A stretch of 64,000 nt of DNA, taken from the NCBI RefSeq assembly GCF_047663525.1, contig NC_092589.1, forward strand, positions 30,749,001-30,813,000, read 5' to 3'. The DNA comes from Anas platyrhynchos. Taxonomy: Eukaryota > Chordata > Aves > Anseriformes > Anatidae. The notes under the pieces were generated by a model. That model worked only from the letters and a program-made list of their open reading frames with translations. It had not been told where the DNA came from and did no database searches. Position numbers and translations under genes: made by a program. This document shows, piece by piece, positions 57,901-64,000 of this stretch (the stretch's first letter is position 1; the number at the start of each line of letters is the position of its first letter).

Positions 57901-60900
57901 GGATTTCCAAGAGCATTGGAATCTTCCCTCCTTTTTTTTTTTTTCCCTAAAAGATGGTCTGCATCTTAAATTTCGGACCCCGGCCCCTTGTTAGAATCAC
58001 TAGCTAATACTGCAGTGAAATGCCAGCTTCAAACAAATGATTTCATGTGCCATTAAGCAAATACGAGCTGAGTAGAAAGGACTAGAAAGATCCAGTAATA
58101 ATGTAGCCAGCTCAAATGCAAATGTAAAAGTCAATTATTTTTTATGTTGAAGAGACTTGCAAAGTTCAGTGAAAACAGTGAACAAGAACTGATGAAGAAA
58201 TAGGCTGTTCAGCTCCTGTACCCACTTACTATTATATAGGCATACTTTGGGCTTTTATAGTAAGTGGAAATCAAAGTCCACATGGTGCTTAGCAAAACTC
58301 AACTTAAAATAAAGAACTTCCTAAATCTGCCTGCTGTTTGTAATGACTTCCAAGTTGTCTTGTTTCATTGTCCTAGGTTTCTGCCAGTACCAAACCGGAT
58401 ACTTGCCTACCAAAATACTGTGTCAGGAGCTACTTTTTCAGTTTATCTCCTCTGAACAGCATTGGGAGATAGAAAGAACCATGAGACAGGAGACTGAGTT
58501 TTTTTTTGTGTGTGTGTGTGATTCTTTCAGCTTTTGTTCTTAGGTTTAAAAAAAATCAGGAAGATCCAGCAAGGCACCCAAACTCCTGCAGGTCTTCCAA
58601 AGCAGCTCACCCTGGCAGAGCAATGCCTTGGGGGATTCTTGAGCCTTGGAGGATGCTGTCACCTCTTTAAGCTCCTTTGCCCTTCGGGAGCCTTACAGCT
58701 TCCATGCATGTTAAGAGGTTTAAAGGCAAGGTGCTGCTGCCCCACTCACAGCCCAGCCTCCTGGCTGGTGCCCCAGTTACACACCATCCTGCAGGAAGGG
58801 GTGCTGCATGCTCCCCATGCTGCTGGGTGCAGGGGTAAGCATGGGAGCATGGAGCCCATCCCTCAGGGAGAAAGGGAGCCTCCAGCTCCTGGCTGGATTG
58901 CGCTGATCTTCAAGGGCTTTTTGCTTTGATACGCAATAGGTAATGAGGACAGAAACAATCGACTGCTTTCGGCAAAAAGCACTGTCACTTGCTTCAAGCT
59001 CATTTAATCCACCAGGGAAGGGACAACAGCAAAAACAAGTAAGGATGCTACTCCATACTTCTTTCTCCTTATTTTGAGGGGGGGGGCTTATTGAAAAATG
59101 TTTTGAAGTACCACAAACAGCAGAAATGGGCTATTGTTTCATCTCCATGAGTGGCAGCTTCCACAGTATGTGCCTAGCGGTCAGGAAAACCTTGGAACCT
59201 TGGCTCTGTCCCTCCTTGCAGACCTCCTAGGTCACCCTCTGCCACCAGAAACTACTGTTGACTTTAAGTTGTGTCTGCAAGCATGAAAAAAACATGTTGA
59301 AGTAGGTTATTTTTAATGGATCAACTCCATAAATTTTAATCTTCCATTTTTATGGGAGAATACCTGAACAATGACTGAAGATACTTCCCAAGAACAGTCG
59401 CTTTGGTGTGGCAGGGAGAGAGAATGCCAGGAGCATTCACAGATCACTCAGCACACACCACCCTGGTATATGCTTGTTTAATAGCTTAACCTACAGGAAT
59501 ACGCTGTGTGCAGCACGATGAAAGAGTGAAGGAAACACCTCAGGTCGAAGGCTCCAAAAAGAGGGGATGTTTGCATTCAGAGCAGCATTCAGACTGAGCA
59601 GTCAGGGCAAAATTCTGCACTGCTTTTCAAATATCTGGACTCAAATCTTCAGGCTGTGCTCTAGGTATGAAAATAATTGCTTTTAAAGGTAAAACAAATG
59701 CCTCTGGGGTGGGAGCAGCAGGACAGAGATGGAGGAGCATGGTCCCTTTGCACCCCCCACTTCTTTCTACCCCAGCATTTCTCAAGGAAGGTGGAGCCAC
59801 CCTCCAAGCCCACCCAAGAACAGCCTCTGCCTTGTGGAAGTGCAGGTCACAAACCCTGCCATCTCTGCTGGGGTGGGAGGAGGTGAAGGTATCTCGAGAC
59901 CTTCCTCGTCCTTCCACTGCTGTGGGACAAGCTGCCTGGGGGGTGTGATGAGGAGGGTGGGAGGCAGGGAGAGGCATGCAGGCTGCTGCCCCCTGAACAG
60001 TTTGAAGCCTTTGAACACATCACAGACACGAACAATGTGGGTATTTGAAAATGGAGCAACGAACAGGCAGGGCAGAAGGAGAGATGTGGCCATCATGGCG
60101 GTGTGCTGTGGCATGAGGTAACTCGTGTGTAACTCATCTTGGCACTAGTGAGCCCCTTCCTCCTGTGCTCACAGCAGCAGGAGCTGCAGCTGTGGGCCCG
60201 CCTGCCTTCCTGCAAACCCACACGTGCAGCCACGACCGGATCTTCTCCACCTCCTACGGCATTCTGAGAAAACTCCTGTGGTTGTGCTCTAGGCTGGGTT
60301 AGCTTGAGTCACCTGCTCTAAAAGTGCTGAAGTAGCTGTGACAAACCTACTGGGGACGATAAAAGGATGAGCTGGTGCCTTTCAGTTGCCACAACCCAGC
60401 AGTTTTGGGGCTGGCTTTTGCAGGTGGCAGCACCCTGGCCTGGCCCATCCATGACAACGCCTCACACTGCTCCCAGGGAGCCCTGTGGCCTGCCCAACAT
60501 GAGGGGCCGGCAAGGGACAGCAGCCCCGCCATCTTGTCCCCTGCTGTGGTGAGGTGCTTCTTGGCCTCACCCAGCAGCTCTGCAGGTCCCCAAGACAAGC
60601 TGCAGAAATGGACGCTGCATCGCAAGGCCCAGGCAGGGGGAGAGGAGGAGGAGGGAGCAGGGCCCCAGCACTTCCAGGCCCTCGATAGCCTCTTGTGGGC
60701 GTGGGTCAGAGCGATATAAACGGCACCAAACTGAGCCAGGCTTTGATGGAGTAATGGTCAGGAGAAAGTGCAAAATTTAAAAAGCTTAACTCTCCCTACA
60801 GATCATTAATTACTCAATCAAATTTCACAGAATCGCATTTCAAGCGGAAAGAGGCCACAGAAATACAGAGAAATGTTTCACCTCATAAGAGAAACACCAG

Positions 60901-63900
60901 GGCACTAATAAGTGTTCACTGCTGAGAAGCTTGCATGTTCCTTCATGCAGAGAACACTACATGATCATAAATGAACATTTTTCTGCATCTCTTCTGTGAA
61001 ATCTACTCAGGATGACTCTACCGAATTTACCCCTGACCCCATTTCTGGAGAGACTCCCACAGCGAGGCTCTACAAAACTTAAGGAGATAAAACGAGAAAT
61101 CCTCAGAGCACAATCCCTGCTCTGTAGTGGAGTGTTTCATCTCTTTGTGCAGTGTTAAAGCACTGCCTTGCAGGCCTCAGGAACATAAACGCTAATTACT
61201 ATAGCTGTGCAACTGAAGCCATAAAGAAATTTACAGTATGACTAATAAGCAATTAGAAGCTAAATTAAGAAGCAGAATTTGGTGGTCAATAGGCCATCAA
61301 AGGAGGAATAAAGCCCCAAAGAAAACAGCTATGGTATTTTATGGGAGATACATGGGTCTTAGAAAATGCCTCGATATGGCATTTATACACAGTGCGAATA
61401 GCCTTGTGGTGCTGGCAATGACTTGTCCTTACATGTATGCTTAGTCTGCCAACAACATGATTGAAAAGAACTTTGGTGGTCATTCCATAGATGAGGACAG
61501 CAAAAGAAGAATAGATATACAACATATAAGACGCCGATTAAATGTACAGAGCTGTGGCTTGGGTTCTTCAGATTCAAGCTGCTGAACAGTGAAGGCATGA
61601 TTCAGTTGCCTAAATTCAGCTGCATTGGGTCCCTCTTGGTTTAGCCACCCAACCATAAGGTACTTTTCCGGCTGATTTATTACTGTCTTGGTAACAATGA
61701 AACTCATGTATACGTGAAAGGAACTTGTTTGGCATGGACAGGGTTTGCAGGATTGAGTAAGCTCTCTGTCAGGTAGCATTTCCCAGACTCCTTTCTGAAT
61801 TTTCCCAGCTCACATCTGAAGCAGACAGAGCATGAGATTTGTTTCCAAAATTTTCTTTATTCTGTCTCACGTGGTAGTCCAGAGAGTTGTGTTGCCAGAC
61901 TTAATTACTTTTTTGTTCTAATAAAACGTAACTTAGACAGCCACGTGAAGAGAAGTGAGGAAGAGAGGGGTGACGCTGGCTCACGCTCCCCACACAGGCA
62001 GCAGCACTGGCTGGCCAGGTTGCAATGCCTTCTTTCCATTTTGCTTTGCTGCCACAGCCTCTAGCTGCCACAGAGTTTGTCAAACCCTTGGATCAGGACA
62101 CACATACAAACGCTCATGTCTGACACAGATTGTTCAAACAAACACGTTGACTTCCAAGCCAAATTTCAGTCTAGAACTTGCTTGACCTGCAGTCATTATG
62201 GGAGTGGGGACAGTGGGTTTCAGAAGTTGTTCCCCGTGTTCTTTTTCAACACCAGCACACAGAGTACAGGAAAATCACCCAGCAGCCTTGTAAAGTGCCT
62301 CTTATGCAATTTGTTAAGTGAAAATTGGCTGAGACATTGATAAATCCAATTTGATCTAAATTACACAGTGATGGGTGAACTCCATCCTGTATCACAATAG
62401 TGAGCTTTTGATGGGTCAGTGAACATTTTCTTTGTAGATCTATCTTTTCAACAGTAACGTGTTTTTTTTTAGTTCACTGATGCTGCTGTGCAGCTGCTGT
62501 CCTACAGCATTAAGACTTGAGTATCCTCAGCAATGTGAGAGGAAACGGGCTGGCAGGCCCAGAACTGCTGCAGGCAAACCAAACAAATGAAATATGCAAC
62601 TAAGGCTGAAATCCATGTGTCCTAATGAGTGATAAAACAAAGGAGTTTTGTTTTGTTTTGTTTTGAATCTGACTCATGCATTCATTTCCTCTGTGTAGGG
62701 CACCATGCAGGTGAGAACAACTTCATTTTCAGTACCTAGAAGAATTTTCCCCCAGATGGAGCTTTCTTGGTCAATTACTGCTGGCACATAGCCTGGGGGA
62801 TTTCAAATATTATTCTAAAATAGTTTCTGAAGCAGGAGGGGGCTCTAAAAGGGAATTAAGTTGAATATTTCTGAACAGATGAGCTAAGCCTGTAATAAGC
62901 GTGTCACTCCTTAACCATGCAATATCAATGGTGAGATCTGTAGGAGGGCCTCAGCATTGCTGTGAGGGAACCAGAACATTATGGCGGCACCAAGGAGTCT
63001 TCGTAGCATTTGAATGCTTTTGCTGACCAACCAACCGCTGTAACTATATGTCTGATCTTTGCTTACAGGTGCACACTTTCCTAGTATGCTTACCCTTTGG
63101 GGGTCCTGGCAAGGGAATGCCTGGTCCAAGGACAAATAGAGACAAAGCCTTTGCTTGTGGTGTGGGAAGAGAAAGTTTCATAGCTGAGAAGGTTCCTTCA
63201 TACCCTCCAGGGCAGGAGACACCAGCTCCACCTCTTAGCTCTCTGCCTTTATCAAATTTCCCATTTGTGGCTGTTGCTTCAAGAGCCACTGTCGCGCTTC
63301 TCTCCAACCACCGCATTTCCCATCAACTCCTTTCAAAGGAGCATTGGAGCAAACAACACTTCAGCTCCTCCTCCTGTTCTGTCAGCTCTTCACACAGCAG
63401 CATAACAGCAGTCTTCCACCACTGCCTTCTCCTGAGCTAAACATCTGAGCCTTCTGGGCAGCTTCCTTCTGTCCCATAGGGTAGGGTGCCAAAGGCTGGT
63501 GAGGGCAGGATGCTCAGAGCTGACAGGCTTTTCGGAAGACTGGCACCATGGTTGTTGTCTAGGGTCCACCCTTTGGCAGGGAGACAACTAAGCACATGTT
63601 CAGCCTCCACACTGCATACGGTAAGGCCAGAGGTAAACACAGCATAGGCTTTATTTTTATTATTTTTTTAATTGTGTACAGGGGCATGGTCCTGTGAGGT
63701 GTGGCGTCTTCTGTGACATAAAGGGGCACTGTAACATCACAAATGATCCCTTCTCTGCTTGGAGACTCTAAGGAGCATGTGAAAGTCATTAATTCTTCTA
63801 GTGAAGCCTACCATGTTTCGTAATTTATGTGAGGTGAACCACACAAACATCAACTACTTTTATCTACTGATCCAGTCCCCCCATTGCCCTGAGTTACTTT

Positions 63901-64000
63901 CTCATGCAGCCACAGCTCCAATAGCACAAAGATCACCCAACACCAAGCAAAACTCTGGCAAATATTCTGCTGGGAAGATGGTGGGGAGGCCAACAAAGCA
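54986..64000. other. intergenic DNA downstream of DESI2
   Basis: Alternating AT-rich and moderately GC-rich stretches (55.45-55.80, 56.8-57.0, 58.6-58.9, 59.7-60.7 kb). I searched by eye for COX20 and HNRNPU, the next genes in the human order, and did not find them. The frames at 56627-57025, 58534-58929, 59729-60121 and 60375-60719 show no domain and are probably compositional. A TTTTG pentamer repeat lies at 62647-62665 and a T-run at 57224-57246. A YY1-like core occurs on the minus strand near 60530. Confidence 0.5.
62647..62665 (+). repeat. (TTTTG)n short repeat
   Basis: About four tandem copies of GTTTT. It is non-coding with no evident role. Confidence 0.85.

Noticed and set aside
55492..60773. 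Frames of 90-130 codons on both strands downstream of DESI2
   Set aside because: They lie in GC-rich patches, overlap in opposite directions, lack recognisable domains, and do not match COX20, the gene expected next.

Overview
The window reads as vertebrate, and specifically avian, nuclear DNA. It is AT-rich with two sharp CpG islands (about 10.1-11.65 kb and 40.13-40.96 kb). It carries four truncated CR1 retrotransposon 3' ends, a solo endogenous-retrovirus LTR of a type common in birds, and small exons with canonical GT-AG sites. The gene order ADSS2 (minus), CATSPERE position (plus), DESI2 (plus) is the order I know from human 1q44. The species cannot be fixed from the sequence; a galliform such as chicken is my guess.

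Layout. 1-10.77 kb: no coding exon found; this is best explained as intron 1 of ADSS2. 10.77-10.94 kb: ADSS2 coding exon 1 on the minus strand, inside a CpG island that carries two opposed ACTACA..CCCAG (ZNF143/THAP11-type) motifs. 11.65-19 kb: intergenic, with two CR1 pieces, a long TAA microsatellite and no recognised exon. 19.1-36.4 kb: a chain of small plus-strand exons. Their translations align in order with CATSPERE, the epsilon auxiliary subunit of the sperm CatSper calcium channel. Several have perfect splice sites and matching codon phases, but others carry in-frame stops and frameshifts, so the locus looks like a unitary pseudogene. 38.4-38.8 kb: an unrecognised minus-strand open frame that ends just before an AATAAA. 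40.66-51.63 kb: the complete five-exon coding region of DESI2 (193 residues), followed by a long 3' UTR. 55-64 kb: intergenic DNA in which I recognise no gene.

How the parts relate. ADSS2 (purine synthesis) and DESI2 (a PPPDE-family cysteine hydrolase) are widely expressed genes with CpG-island promoters. Both promoters share the same class of ZNF143-like element. Between them lies what is left of a sperm-specific gene. Birds are reported to lack the CatSper channel, so a recognisable and still well-spliced CATSPERE relic at the syntenic position is the most interesting object in the window. The comparison protein (human CATSPERE) was recalled from memory, not searched, and the alignments should be confirmed.
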